A stretch of 50,380 bases of DNA from GW2011-AR15 sp964428335 (GTDB taxonomy: Archaea; Nanobdellota; Nanobdellia; Woesearchaeales; GW2011-AR15): contig CAYRXW010000011.1 of NCBI GenBank assembly GCA_964428335.1, forward strand, positions 1 through 50,380, given 5' to 3'. The translations under genes and the position numbers were made by a program. The notes under the pieces were generated by a model, which had not been told where the DNA came from, did no database searches, and was given only the letters and a program-made list of their open reading frames with translations. Below are positions 13,238 to 21,522 of the stretch, piece by piece. Within the stretch, counting starts at the first letter, position 1, and every line of letters begins with the position of its first letter.

Positions 13238-15388
13238 ATGGAAATTAGGTTCAATGTATCAGGTGTAAAATTCGGTGTCCTACATATAAAAGATATTTCA
13301 GTAAAAAAAGAATATGAAAAGCTCAAAGAAGAGCATTTGGTATTTGATGAAATAAAAAGTAAATATACTCTGGAAAATTTATCAGAAGATAAAATTGTAA
13401 CTTCTTTTAGGAACCTTTACTGGTCATTCAATATGGATCCGACAAAAGACAGGATTTCAAGCGAAGCCTTGGTTAGGAGAATACTCAAAGGCGAAAATAT
13501 GTGGAACATCAATAATATTGTTGATAATCTGAATCTTGTTTCGGCAAAATACAGGCTTCCAATGGGATATGTTGATGTAAAGACTGTGAAAGGAGACATC
13601 ATTGTCAGGCAGGCAAAGAAAGATGAGATCTTTGTAAAGATAGGCGGACAGGAGAAAAAATGCAAAGGTACAGAGATATGCGTTGCTGATAGTGAAAAAA
13701 TAATAGATTTTGGTTTTGCGACATCTGATTCAGACATAACTAAAATTACGGAGAATACAAAAGATCTTTTGATCCTGATATATGGGACAAGCGAAGTCTC
13801 AGATGACTATATGAAAAAAGCAATGGATGAATCAAAAGAGATGCTGAAAAAGCTCACAAAATATCATATTGTGGAAGAAAAAATCATAGTCTCAAATGTA
13901 AAAAAGACAGAGCAAGCTGAAGAAAAAACTGCAGAACAGCCAAAATCAGATGCAAAAAAGCAGACGACTGGAATCACAGTAAAAAGAGATGAGGATTTTT
14001 CAGAATGGTATACTCAGGTGATACAGAAATCAGACATGGCAGATTATTCAGCAGTCTCAGGCTGCATCGTCTATAAGCCATATTCCTATGAAGTATGGGA
14101 AAAGATACAGGCATTCTTCAATGAGAAGATAAAGAAATCAGGTGTAAAAAATGCATATTTTCCTTTATTGATACCGGAATCTCTTCTGACAAAAGAGCAG
14201 ACACACGTCCAGGGATTTGCCCCAGAAGTAGCATGGGTCACACATGGCGGGAATTCAAAATTAAGTGAAAGGCTGGCAGTAAGGCCTACATCAGAGACAA
14301 TAATGTATGATTCATATTCAAAATGGATAAGGAGTCATAATGACCTTCCTTTAAGGATAAACCAGTGGAATTCTGTGGTAAGATGGGAATTCAAGCACGC
14401 AACTCCTTTCTTAAGAGGCCGTGAATTTTTATGGCAGGAAGGGCACACAGTATTTGCAAAAAAAGAAGAAGCAGAAGCAGAAGTCCTTGAGATTTTGGAT
14501 TACTATGCAGCAATCTATGAAGAGCTTTTGGCTGTTCCAGTAATAAAAGGAAGAAAGACAGAGACAGAAAAATTTGCAGGTGCAGACTACAGTACAACAT
14601 GCGAGACATGGCTTCCTGTAAAAAAAGCCATCCAAGGATGTACTTCCCATCATTTAGGTCAGACCTTTGCAAAGGCTTTTGACATATCTTTTTTGGACAA
14701 GGACGGAAAGAAAGAATACGGCTACCAGAATTCATGGGGTTTCACTACAAGAAGCCTTGGAGTCATGATAATCATGCATGGTGATGACAAAGGCTTAGTG
14801 CTTCCGCCAAAAGCAGCACCAATCCAGGCAGTGATTGTTCCTATTATATTTGATGCAACAAAGGAAAAAGTCCTAAGCAAGGCTAAAGAGCTGAAAAACG
14901 ATCTAAAAAAATACTCCGTTCTGGTTGATGACAGGGAAGGGTATACTCCAGGGTGGAAGTTCAATGAATGGGAGCTGAAAGGAGTTCCTGTAAGGATTGA
15001 GCTTGGGCCAAGGGACCTTGAAAACAGCCAGGTAGTCATTGCAAGAAGGGATACAGGAGCTAAGGAAACAGTGAAACTGACTGACGTAAAAAAGAAGATT
15101 GATTTCCTTATGAAAGATATTCAAAAAAACCTCTATAACAAGGCAAAACAGCAGATGGAAGAAAGCACAGTCAGAGTAAAGACAAAGGAAGAGTTCCTAA
15201 AAGCAGTAGAGGAAAAGAAATGGGTCTTAGCCCCATTCTGCGGCGATGCAAAGCTCGAGGAGCAGATAAAAGAAGAGACAGGTTATAAGACAAACTGCAT
15301 CCCATTCAAGCAGCCAAAGAAATTAGGGAAATGCTTCTGGTGTGGCAGCGAGGCTAAGTTTGAGGTCTTGTTTGGGAAGAGCTTTTAA
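13238..15388 (+). CDS. proS: Prolyl-tRNA synthetase with N-terminal B3/B4 (editing-type) domain
   Basis: The 716-residue protein is a fusion. Residues ~1-215 match the free-standing B3/B4 domain related to the PheRS beta editing module: MDPTKDRISSEALVRRILKG, INNIVDNLNLVSAKYRLPMG, DIIVRQAKKDE and ICVADSEKIIDFGF. A charged linker (~220-250) follows. Next is an archaeal/eukaryotic-type ProRS: VRPTSE (348-353), motif 2 VRWEFKHATPFLRGREF (from 381), motif 3 GVMIIMHGDDKGLVLPP, an anticodon-binding domain, and a C-terminal zinc domain with CFWC. A GGTGAT ribosome-binding site precedes the ATG. Charging of tRNA-Pro is firm; cis-editing is an inference. Confidence 0.93.
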   Translation: MEIRFNVSGVKFGVLHIKDISVKKEYEKLKEEHLVFDEIKSKYTLENLSEDKIVTSFRNLYWSFNMDPTKDRISSEALVRRILKGENMWNINNIVDNLNLVSAKYRLPMGYVDVKTVKGDIIVRQAKKDEIFVKIGGQEKKCKGTEICVADSEKIIDFGFATSDSDITKITENTKDLLILIYGTSEVSDDYMKKAMDESKEMLKKLTKYHIVEEKIIVSNVKKTEQAEEKTAEQPKSDAKKQTTGITVKRDEDFSEWYTQVIQKSDMADYSAVSGCIVYKPYSYEVWEKIQAFFNEKIKKSGVKNAYFPLLIPESLLTKEQTHVQGFAPEVAWVTHGGNSKLSERLAVRPTSETIMYDSYSKWIRSHNDLPLRINQWNSVVRWEFKHATPFLRGREFLWQEGHTVFAKKEEAEAEVLEILDYYAAIYEELLAVPVIKGRKTETEKFAGADYSTTCETWLPVKKAIQGCTSHHLGQTFAKAFDISFLDKDGKKEYGYQNSWGFTTRSLGVMIIMHGDDKGLVLPPKAAPIQAVIVPIIFDATKEKVLSKAKELKNDLKKYSVLVDDREGYTPGWKFNEWELKGVPVRIELGPRDLENSQVVIARRDTGAKETVKLTDVKKKIDFLMKDIQKNLYNKAKQQMEESTVRVKTKEEFLKAVEEKKWVLAPFCGDAKLEEQIKEETGYKTNCIPFKQPKKLGKCFWCGSEAKFEVLFGKSF

Positions 15389-15445
15389 TTTTTTTAATTA
15401 TACTCTTTTATACACATATTATAAAAAATTAGAAAAAATAAAAAT

Positions 15446-17401
15446 CTAATGATGCACCATAATCTCTACATCTTTCCCGAATATCTCTCTTAAGTTCTCA
15501 AAGATAGGCTGTTTTATGAAAACTGAGTTCGGGATTGCTTCCTCAGCAAGCGCTTTCTCAAGTTCGCCGATATTGCTCGGCCTTATGTTATCCAAGCTTC
15601 CGTCTTCCATGATATCAGCCTTGCTCACTTCCTTATCATCTGCATCAAGGTTATGCTGGATGAATGCAATCTTTCCAAGCAAGATGACTTCTCCAAAAAG
15701 CTTGCCATGCTTGACCCTTATCTTTGCTTTCTCTATCTCTTTTCCTCTCTTCCTCTGGATATATTCAATCAGGAATTTATGCAGTTCCTTGCTGTCTTTC
15801 TGGACATTTGTAAGGTCTGTCTTTGTAAGCTTTCCTGCATCATAGTCTTTCTTTGCCTTTACAACCTCATTGATCATCCTCAAGTACTTATGAGGGACTT
15901 TTCCAGAATCAATAAGCTCAGTCTCAAATGCCCTGATTACAGCGTCTTCCTTGATTTTCTCAGTTCCTTCCATCCTTAGGATGTCCCTGATCACAGTTAC
16001 TGTGCTTTCATACTCATGAACAAGGCTCTCTTCCTCTTTTATCTTATCAATCTGCTTGAAGAGCTTCTGGATTCTTTTAAGGTATCTCTGTGAATCATCT
16101 AAAAGCTTATCGACTTCCTTTCCAGTTAATTCTTTCTTTGTCCCGTGCTCAAGTTCTTTTCTTATCTTGATGTTATCCTCAAGGATCTGCACATACTCTT
16201 CCTCTAGCAGCTTCTCTTTCTTGACAAAAATCTCTCTCATGACTTCCGGGGTTTCTTTTGGTGTTGGAGGTGGCACACCATATAACATAATAGCTGCCTG
16301 GGATGGAGTAAGGATTGCATAAAATGTATCTTCCATGCCTATAGAGCTCAGCTTGAATTTTACCCTGCTCATCAACTGGTCTCCTGATGTCATGAATATA
16401 TCGATTGCTTCCTTACTAGGTTTTACCCTTCCCATCTGAAGAAGCTGTTTCCATGGCATGAAAATTCCCCTGTCATAGAATGGAATTCCGTCCCTAAGGA
16501 AGGTAAATATTATTGGGTTTGCTTCCTTGATATTCTCCCAGAAATCAGTCAGGATATAGACCTGGATGTTAATCTTGTTCCTGATGCCTGTAAGTTCTCC
16601 TGCCTCAAGTCCCATTCCAATTATTATTGCCCTAAGCTTATCCTTAAGTTCAACCCTTGTCATCTTTTTGACATCAGTGTCATCAATGACTACGAATACA
16701 TCAATATCAGAATCAGGCTTTGCTTTTCCCTGTACTAAACTTCCGGCAAGGACATAGCAGACAATGTATTTCTCAAATTTTCTAAGGACCATCTGCTTAT
16801 GTATCTCTGAAATCTTTATAGCGGCAAGCATCCCTGTATCGTAGACCGGAGCTCCTGCAGCAATCTTCATGTTCAGGTCATATTTTGCGTCATAGCATGA
16901 CTGCCAAAGCTCGCTTAATATGATAATCTCAGGGAAGATATTCGGATTAACTTCCTTTGCAATCTGCGCAATAATCTGGCTTAGTTTTGTCTTCAATTCA
17001 AACTTAGACATCTTTGAGCTATCGGTATCATCAACTAAAACCATGACATAAATCTCATCCTTGTTTGGAGGTGGTTGCTGCTGCATTGGAAGTGTTGGCA
17101 TCCCTGGCATCTGCATCCCGCCCATTCCAGCTCCCTGTGGCATCATAGGCATGCCCATTCCCTGTCCTCCTTGCCCCTGGAAAGTATTTCTTGGCGGAAG
17201 GAGTGTAATACCCATAATGTATTTATCAAATTTAGAAGTGACTTCTTTCTTGAATCTCTCAAGCTCTTTTTTTATTTTTTCCAGCTTTTCTTTTGCTTCT
17301 TTTGTCAGATTAGGTATTTTATCAATATCCAGCGGATCAGGCATCTTAATTTCCTGCTTCTCAGTTTTCTCATCTTTTTTTAGTTGTTTTTCTTCAGCCA
17401 T
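15446..17401 (-). CDS. Nucleotidyltransferase protein with duplicated NT domain and HEPN-like helical region
   Basis: The 651-residue protein has several parts. Residues 1-60 are a charged coiled coil. Residues 75-113 are a Gly/Met/Pro/Gln linker. An NT-like unit (~114-205) lacks the catalytic motif. A second NT unit has the classic LAGSLVQG...DSDIDVF motif (G220, S221, D232, D234). The two units align: DDTDSSKMSKFELKTKL with DDTDVKKMTRVELKDKL, and APVYDTG with IPFYDRG. A helical region starting TPSQAAIMLYGVPPPTPKET (366-385) resembles a HEPN domain, with R414 and H419 in an Rx4H spacing. The remaining ~200 residues are charged helices and a basic segment. AGGTGAT precedes the ATG. Substrate and role are unknown. 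Confidence 0.75.
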   Translation of the reverse strand: MAEEKQLKKDEKTEKQEIKMPDPLDIDKIPNLTKEAKEKLEKIKKELERFKKEVTSKFDKYIMGITLLPPRNTFQGQGGQGMGMPMMPQGAGMGGMQMPGMPTLPMQQQPPPNKDEIYVMVLVDDTDSSKMSKFELKTKLSQIIAQIAKEVNPNIFPEIIILSELWQSCYDAKYDLNMKIAAGAPVYDTGMLAAIKISEIHKQMVLRKFEKYIVCYVLAGSLVQGKAKPDSDIDVFVVIDDTDVKKMTRVELKDKLRAIIIGMGLEAGELTGIRNKINIQVYILTDFWENIKEANPIIFTFLRDGIPFYDRGIFMPWKQLLQMGRVKPSKEAIDIFMTSGDQLMSRVKFKLSSIGMEDTFYAILTPSQAAIMLYGVPPPTPKETPEVMREIFVKKEKLLEEEYVQILEDNIKIRKELEHGTKKELTGKEVDKLLDDSQRYLKRIQKLFKQIDKIKEEESLVHEYESTVTVIRDILRMEGTEKIKEDAVIRAFETELIDSGKVPHKYLRMINEVVKAKKDYDAGKLTKTDLTNVQKDSKELHKFLIEYIQRKRGKEIEKAKIRVKHGKLFGEVILLGKIAFIQHNLDADDKEVSKADIMEDGSLDNIRPSNIGELEKALAEEAIPNSVFIKQPIFENLREIFGKDVEIMVHH

Positions 17402-17489
17402 TTGTAAAAATCACCTTTTTATTAACAACTATCGAGATGAGATTTATAAATAAAACTATACTATATCAAATAAGATTGAGGCATTTTTG

Positions 17490-17966
17490 TCAGCAGGCTA
17501 TGCTATATTTGCCGATTTTCCTATGGAGCGTCCTTTCGCTGACGTCCATCTTGCTGGCTGTTTCATGGATGTTATAATTGTTATTTTTCAATGATTCTTC
17601 AATATACATCTTCTCAAACAGGACAAGTGCATCGTCATAAGTTATGTTATTTAAGCTTTCAACTATGACCTTTGAGATGTCATCAATAGAATCATTAGAG
17701 AATATTTCAGAAATGGTCTCTTTCATATACTCATTTGGCTTCAAGAGCTCTTTTCTCTGTTCCTGCGGGTTTATCTCGCATCCTGTGATTATCCTGTAAA
17801 AGTGCCTCCTGTCAAGATTTGCTTTCTTTGCAGCCATGCTGACATTGCCAAGCGAAATTGCCAGGATGTCCCTAACATACCTTTTCAAAAAATTCTTTTT
17901 GGCCTCTTTAAATGGCCTAGAGAAGTCAAATGTGAAAAAAAGCCTGATTTCAAGGTCATCATTCAT
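17490..17966 (-). CDS. DNA-binding protein with two Fis-type helix-turn-helix units
   Basis: The start is placed at the ATG 17966, 27 bp from a TATA centre (AAATATTTTTATAC, minus strand, 17987-18000), not at the longer frame's upstream codon; this gives 158 residues. The C-terminal EESLKNNNYNIHETASKMDV segment followed by SERTLHRKIGKY is a Fis/NtrC-type HTH (HTH_8). An earlier segment, SLGNVSMAAKKANLDRRHFY, looks like a second, diverged copy. The gene lies 88 bp upstream of the NT/HEPN gene on the same strand. Fis-type HTHs are mainly bacterial, so transfer or deep recruitment is possible. Confidence 0.7.
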   Translation of the reverse strand: MNDDLEIRLFFTFDFSRPFKEAKKNFLKRYVRDILAISLGNVSMAAKKANLDRRHFYRIITGCEINPQEQRKELLKPNEYMKETISEIFSNDSIDDISKVIVESLNNITYDDALVLFEKMYIEESLKNNNYNIHETASKMDVSERTLHRKIGKYSIAC

Positions 17967-18067
17967 GATAATTTCAGCTTTTCTAAGTATAAAAATATTT
18001 CTAAAAACTGGCAGCAAAAGCCTTAAATACCACTTATAATTAATTCATTTTATATCGGGGTGATTAG

Positions 18068-18706
18068 TTGAAAATTAGGTTAATAGTCTTACTTTTTGTA
18101 CTTTTAGCTAGTAATGTCTATTCATATGATATCTTTTATGGGGATTATACTCAAGAGCTGTTCCCTGAATATATAGACATACCTGTTGTTGCGGCAAATC
18201 CAAAAGAAAACATGGGCATTTTAGGTAGGGTAAGGATAGCAAGAGGAATAGGAAGCAACAAAATTGTGTTTGATTCCAGGACAGAAGTAGATTATTCAAC
18301 AGTTAATTCAGTCATCCACGCAATAGACTACGCAAATGTTTCAGGATATGATTATTTTATCTCATATGACCTGGGTACATCAGAAGTAAAGGGAGGAAGC
18401 ACAGGAGCAGCTGTTGCAATGGGGCTTTTAGCCATGAAAGAGTCAAAATCTTATGATTCTGGTGTCATTGTCACAGGGGATTTGGAGAAGGGAAAACTGG
18501 CGCAGTCAGGAGGCATAGGATTGAAAATACTTCCTTTGCCTGGGAAAACACTCGTTGCAGTAGGTGATGAATACGTCTATATCAGTAGCGGCGGAAGCAT
18601 AATTGCAAAGAAAACTGAGAAATTTGCCTTTGAAAACAATGTAAATCTGCTAAGAATTGAGGACTTATCAGTCATTAAAGACAAATGCCTCAAGCAAAAG
18701 CTTTAA
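18068..18706 (+). CDS. Secreted Lon-like (S16) serine protease
   Basis: The 212-residue protein has a signal peptide (residues 1-19, IVLLFVLLASNVYSY) and then a Lon-protease-type fold without an ATPase domain. The presumed catalytic Ser111 lies in EVKGGSTGAAVAMGLLA, and Lys153 in GGIGLKILPL. The 42-residue spacing matches the Ser-Lys dyad of Lon. VTGDLEKGKLAQSGGI corresponds to the conserved VTGxxxxxGxVxxxGGI stretch of Lon. The start is a TTG with GGGGTGAT immediately upstream. It probably cleaves proteins outside the cell membrane. The next gene follows 40 bp later on the same strand. Confidence 0.82.
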   Translation: MKIRLIVLLFVLLASNVYSYDIFYGDYTQELFPEYIDIPVVAANPKENMGILGRVRIARGIGSNKIVFDSRTEVDYSTVNSVIHAIDYANVSGYDYFISYDLGTSEVKGGSTGAAVAMGLLAMKESKSYDSGVIVTGDLEKGKLAQSGGIGLKILPLPGKTLVAVGDEYVYISSGGSIIAKKTEKFAFENNVNLLRIEDLSVIKDKCLKQKL

Positions 18707-18746
18707 AATTAATCTAATTATTCAAAAGGAAACAGGTGGGGTTAAG

Positions 18747-19301
18747 TTGTGGAAGAAAAAAGTTGATTCAGAGGAACTTATTGTGCTTGAAAGCCAGTTT
18801 AAGGACTATAAACTGAAAATCGAAGCCAGAAAAAACAGCCTTGGATGGGAAGTCTTCAAGACCAAAGTCATAGGAGATTCTTCAGACCTGATTTCAGAAT
18901 ATTTTCTTGAAAGCAAAAAGCAGGCAATGGAAATCATCTCAAAGCTCCAAAACGACAGGAACCTAAGGACAAAAGACAGGACAAATGTCTCACTAAGAAG
19001 GGTATATAAGGAAGAATACCTTGAAAAATGGAATTTCACAGTGAATAATGAAGATATGAAGAATTTTGTATTGGTAAAGTTCGATACAACACTTCTTGTT
19101 GATATAGTGATGCATGAGAAATACTTGATATCAGAAAAAGAGATATTAGCCCAGATATCTGATAAGCTTGGCTTGAACCAGTTTGGCGATTCAACAGCAT
19201 TTGACATATTCTATTACAAAAGAAGCAGCACAGCAAAAGAAAAAAGGGCCGAAGCAGTTGTAGATGTTGAATTTGACTATTCTGATGAAGAGTATTATTA
19301 G
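18747..19301 (+). CDS. Hypothetical soluble protein
   Basis: No family recognised. The open frame starts at 18657 inside the protease gene, but GGTGGGG followed by TTG at 18747 marks the likely start, giving 184 residues. The N-terminal half is charged (KKKVDSEELIVLESQFKDYK) and probably alpha/beta. A Lys/Arg-rich middle follows (LRTKDRTNVSLRRVYKEE). The C-terminus is acidic, ending DYSDEEYY. No membrane segment is visible. Its position suggests co-expression with the secreted protease. Confidence 0.65.
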   Translation: MWKKKVDSEELIVLESQFKDYKLKIEARKNSLGWEVFKTKVIGDSSDLISEYFLESKKQAMEIISKLQNDRNLRTKDRTNVSLRRVYKEEYLEKWNFTVNNEDMKNFVLVKFDTTLLVDIVMHEKYLISEKEILAQISDKLGLNQFGDSTAFDIFYYKRSSTAKEKRAEAVVDVEFDYSDEEYY

Positions 19302-19348
19302 GCTTTAATCACTTTTTATTATGCTTTTACGTTTTTTAATATTGTTGT

Positions 19349-19777
19349 CTAATTCTTAACAACAATCTCAGTTTCCCCAAGAACAGCAATTTCAATAACT
19401 CCCCTTGCCTTTAATTTATCCATGTACCTATAAAATGTTGCCTTTGAGCATAGGTTTTCAGAATCGACAATTATATCTTTAATTTCAGGCAGTGTCATAT
19501 TTTTCTTTTCAGCAAGGCTTAAAATCCTGGAAGTAAGAAGCGATTTTCTTTTTTTGTTGATTTTCCGGACCAATGGGGATTCTTTTCGTTGCGGGAGGTT
19601 TTTCAAAGTTTCCTTGACAATCTGCTTTATCAATTCAGGGTCGATCTCCTGCTTTCCGCTATTCTTTTTTTGTTCCTTTTTTAGTTCGTAAATCTCATTG
19701 TTCAGCCTCAATATATCTTCTTTTATCTTAGAAAAAGCTTCTGCTATTGCGTTCCTGTCAATATCACCCCCAGCCAT
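19349..19777 (-). CDS. Winged-helix DNA-binding protein with N-terminal coiled coil
   Basis: The 142-residue protein has two parts. Residues ~10-45 form a coiled coil (ILRLNNEIYELKKEQKK). The C-terminal ~75 residues read as a winged helix, with MTLPEIKDIIVDSENLCSKA followed by TFYRYMDKLKARG as turn and recognition helix, and a wing, VIEIAVLGETEIVV. It is likely a transcription regulator acting as a dimer. The ATG is 27 bp from TTATAAA (19801-19807), so it is probably leaderless. A cluster of five TGAGAC hexamers lies just upstream, consistent with autoregulation. Confidence 0.75.
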   Translation of the reverse strand: MAGGDIDRNAIAEAFSKIKEDILRLNNEIYELKKEQKKNSGKQEIDPELIKQIVKETLKNLPQRKESPLVRKINKKRKSLLTSRILSLAEKKNMTLPEIKDIIVDSENLCSKATFYRYMDKLKARGVIEIAVLGETEIVVKN

Positions 19778-19823
19778 AAAAATATGAAATAGATAAATGC
19801 TTTATAAGCTTTTTTACTTATAA

Positions 19824-19964
19824 TGAGACTTTATTAAGACAGTATCATCATATTTGAGACAAAAATGAGACAAAAAAGTTCCATAGGAAATGAAGGGGTG
19901 TCTAAAGCTCATTTTTGAGACGATATAAAGACAGAATGATACAAAAAATAGCCTATTTTGAGAC
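19824..19964. promoter_or_regulatory. Five-copy TGAGAC repeat cluster upstream of the winged-helix gene
   Basis: TGAGAC occurs in the same orientation at 19824, 19855, 19866, 19916 and 19959. Four of the five are preceded by A/T-rich bases and three have TTTGAGAC. Start-to-start distances are 31, 11, 50 and 43 bp, close to whole helical turns. The first copy is about 20 bp upstream of the regulator's TATA box. A second small repeat, TCATGGAGCT, follows at 19965-19974 and 19999-20008. Confidence 0.6.
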
Positions 19965-20108
19965 TCATGGAGCTCGAGGAGAGAAAATCTATTATTTTTC
20001 ATGGAGCTTTATAAATAACTTATTTATTTTCTATATTGTAATTAAATAGGTAAAAAATGAAAAAAATTTTAATACATGGAACCCGTTATTATTGAAAAGG
20101 TGATTTTA

Positions 20109-20513
20109 ATGGAATGCATTTTTTGTAAAATAGTAAAAGGCGAGATACCCTGCCATAAGATCTATGAAGATGAAAAAGTCCTGGCATTTTTAGACATCAT
20201 GCCCATAAATAAAGGCCATACGCTGATTGTTCCAAAAAAGCACTCAAAGGACATGCTGGAAGATGATGACAATGATTTGGCATCCTGCATAAAAATCAGC
20301 AGGAAACTGGCAAAATCAATAATAAAAGCAATGGAAGCAGATGGCTTTAACCTGGGAGTAAACACAAAAGAAGCAGCAGGACAGGCAGTCTTCCATACTC
20401 ACTTCCATATAATCCCAAGGTTTAATGAAGACGGATTAAAGCACTGGCCAGGGCAGAAAAAAGAGATGGAAGAATTAAAAGAAGTGCAAAATAAAATCCT
20501 AAATGAGCTATGA
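20109..20513 (+). CDS. HIT family nucleotide hydrolase
   Basis: The 134-residue protein has an N-terminal CIFCKIVKGEIP zinc-type pair, INKGHTLIVPKKH and the histidine triad VFHTHFHIIPRF. HIT proteins hydrolyse nucleoside phosphoramidates or dinucleoside polyphosphates. The frame opens earlier at 20076, but AAAGGTGAT lies directly before the ATG at 20109, so that start is used. The gene is divergent from the winged-helix regulator across the TGAGAC cluster. Confidence 0.93.
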   Translation: MECIFCKIVKGEIPCHKIYEDEKVLAFLDIMPINKGHTLIVPKKHSKDMLEDDDNDLASCIKISRKLAKSIIKAMEADGFNLGVNTKEAAGQAVFHTHFHIIPRFNEDGLKHWPGQKKEMEELKEVQNKILNEL

Positions 20514-20606
20514 TTTTTTTTACACTTAATTTTGAGATAGTTTTATAAAATAAACAGGATTCTTTAGAGCATGATTCCTAAGTTAAGCTAGGATTCAATT
20601 TATTAA

Positions 20607-20734
20607 GCGGGTGTAGCTTAACCTGGTTATAGCGCAGGACTCATATATGCATGAGTGATGAGCCAAACGCAAGGCGATGATCAATTATGCGCTAAGAAAT
20701 CCTGAGGTCGGGCGTTCAAATCTCCTCACCCGCA
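20607..20734 (+). tRNA. tRNA-Met (anticodon CAT, elongator-like) with a 53-nt intron
   Basis: The acceptor stem is GCGGGTG/CACCCGC with discriminator A and no CCA. The anticodon stem CAGGA/TCCTG encloses CTCATA and, after the intron, A38. The stem lacks the GGG/CCC pairs of initiators, so it is elongator Met; tRNA-Ile2 with a modified CAT cannot be fully excluded. Exons are 20607-20645 and 20699-20734; the intron is 20646-20698. The T-stem GGGCG/CTCCT has a C-T mismatch. The intron holds GTGATGA-GCC and GGC-GATGA, as in tRNA-Leu. Confidence 0.9.
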
Positions 20735-20735
20735 C

Positions 20736-20742
20736 TTTTTTT
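20736..20742 (+). terminator. Oligo-T terminator after tRNA-Met
   Basis: Seven consecutive T residues start one base after the discriminator base of tRNA-Met. Archaeal transcription commonly ends at such U-runs. Confidence 0.5.
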
Positions 20743-20804
20743 ATTACTTAAAAATGGTTGTTTATTTAAATAAGTTTTTTCTTCAAGGCATATCAGGTGA
20801 TTAT

Positions 20805-21497
20805 ATGGTATCAAAATTTAAACAATCGATTGCAGCAGCCTACACCCAGGCAAGAGAAAATGTCAGAGAAAATTCAAGGACTCTAGTTTTAGCCACAGGG
20901 ATGACTATAGTCGGAAGTATTTTGCTTTTTCAAGGTTTGGATAATTATCATGACCTAATGGCACAGGCGCAGCAGCTTGTTAATTATGAAGCAATGGAGG
21001 TTGCAAACTACTTAAGGGTGATGGCGGAATCTTTGCCTAGCGATGCAGCAAATTTTGCAGCACAGGCTAGATATCTTACTCATTTTTCAAATGGTTTAGA
21101 AGCAATGGCTCAGGAACCTGCTAACCTAGCGTTTTCACACAAACTTGGTTCACTTTCAGAACTGTTGAGATACAGCAGCGGATTTGCTGAATTATGCGAA
21201 AAAGGTACATCTCCAGCTCTTAACGGATATGACTGCAATGTATTTATTTCTTCAAGTGGCACAAGTTACACTAATTATTTTTTCCCGATAAAAACTAGCC
21301 TGCTCGCAGTAGCAGATAGCATAAGTCCAAGTGTAGAAAGTATAAGATCCAGTATGTATCACCTTCAGATTGCACTTCATCATGCTCAGGTAGAAATTTC
21401 AGCAGGGATTGCTTCAACTATTTTTGGTGTATATGGTATGGTCAGATCTGTATTTTCAGGCAATACCAAATCAGTGTCTATACCCGCTGCAGTATGA
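20805..21497 (+). CDS. Hypothetical membrane-associated helical protein
   Basis: No family recognised. An AGGTGAT site fixes the ATG at 20805, giving 230 residues; a TATA-like TTTATTTAAATAAG (20761-20774) lies upstream. Residues ~25-45 (TLVLATGMTIVGSILLFQGL) form a membrane segment. The long middle is Ala-rich and helical (EAMEVANYLRVMAES, AANFAAQARYLTHF). A weakly hydrophobic stretch, ISAGIASTIFGVYGMV, lies near the end. Two cysteines (ELCEKG, GYDCNVF) could form a disulfide if the region is outside. Confidence 0.6.
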   Translation: MVSKFKQSIAAAYTQARENVRENSRTLVLATGMTIVGSILLFQGLDNYHDLMAQAQQLVNYEAMEVANYLRVMAESLPSDAANFAAQARYLTHFSNGLEAMAQEPANLAFSHKLGSLSELLRYSSGFAELCEKGTSPALNGYDCNVFISSSGTSYTNYFFPIKTSLLAVADSISPSVESIRSSMYHLQIALHHAQVEISAGIASTIFGVYGMVRSVFSGNTKSVSIPAAV

Positions 21498-21522
21498 TTT
21501 TTTTAGATTTATCTTATAAATT

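Noticed and set aside
15500..17400. Several plus-strand open frames opposite the NT/HEPN gene
   Set aside because: They are shadows of a long, motif-bearing minus-strand gene; their translations are low-complexity Ser/Leu/Pro.
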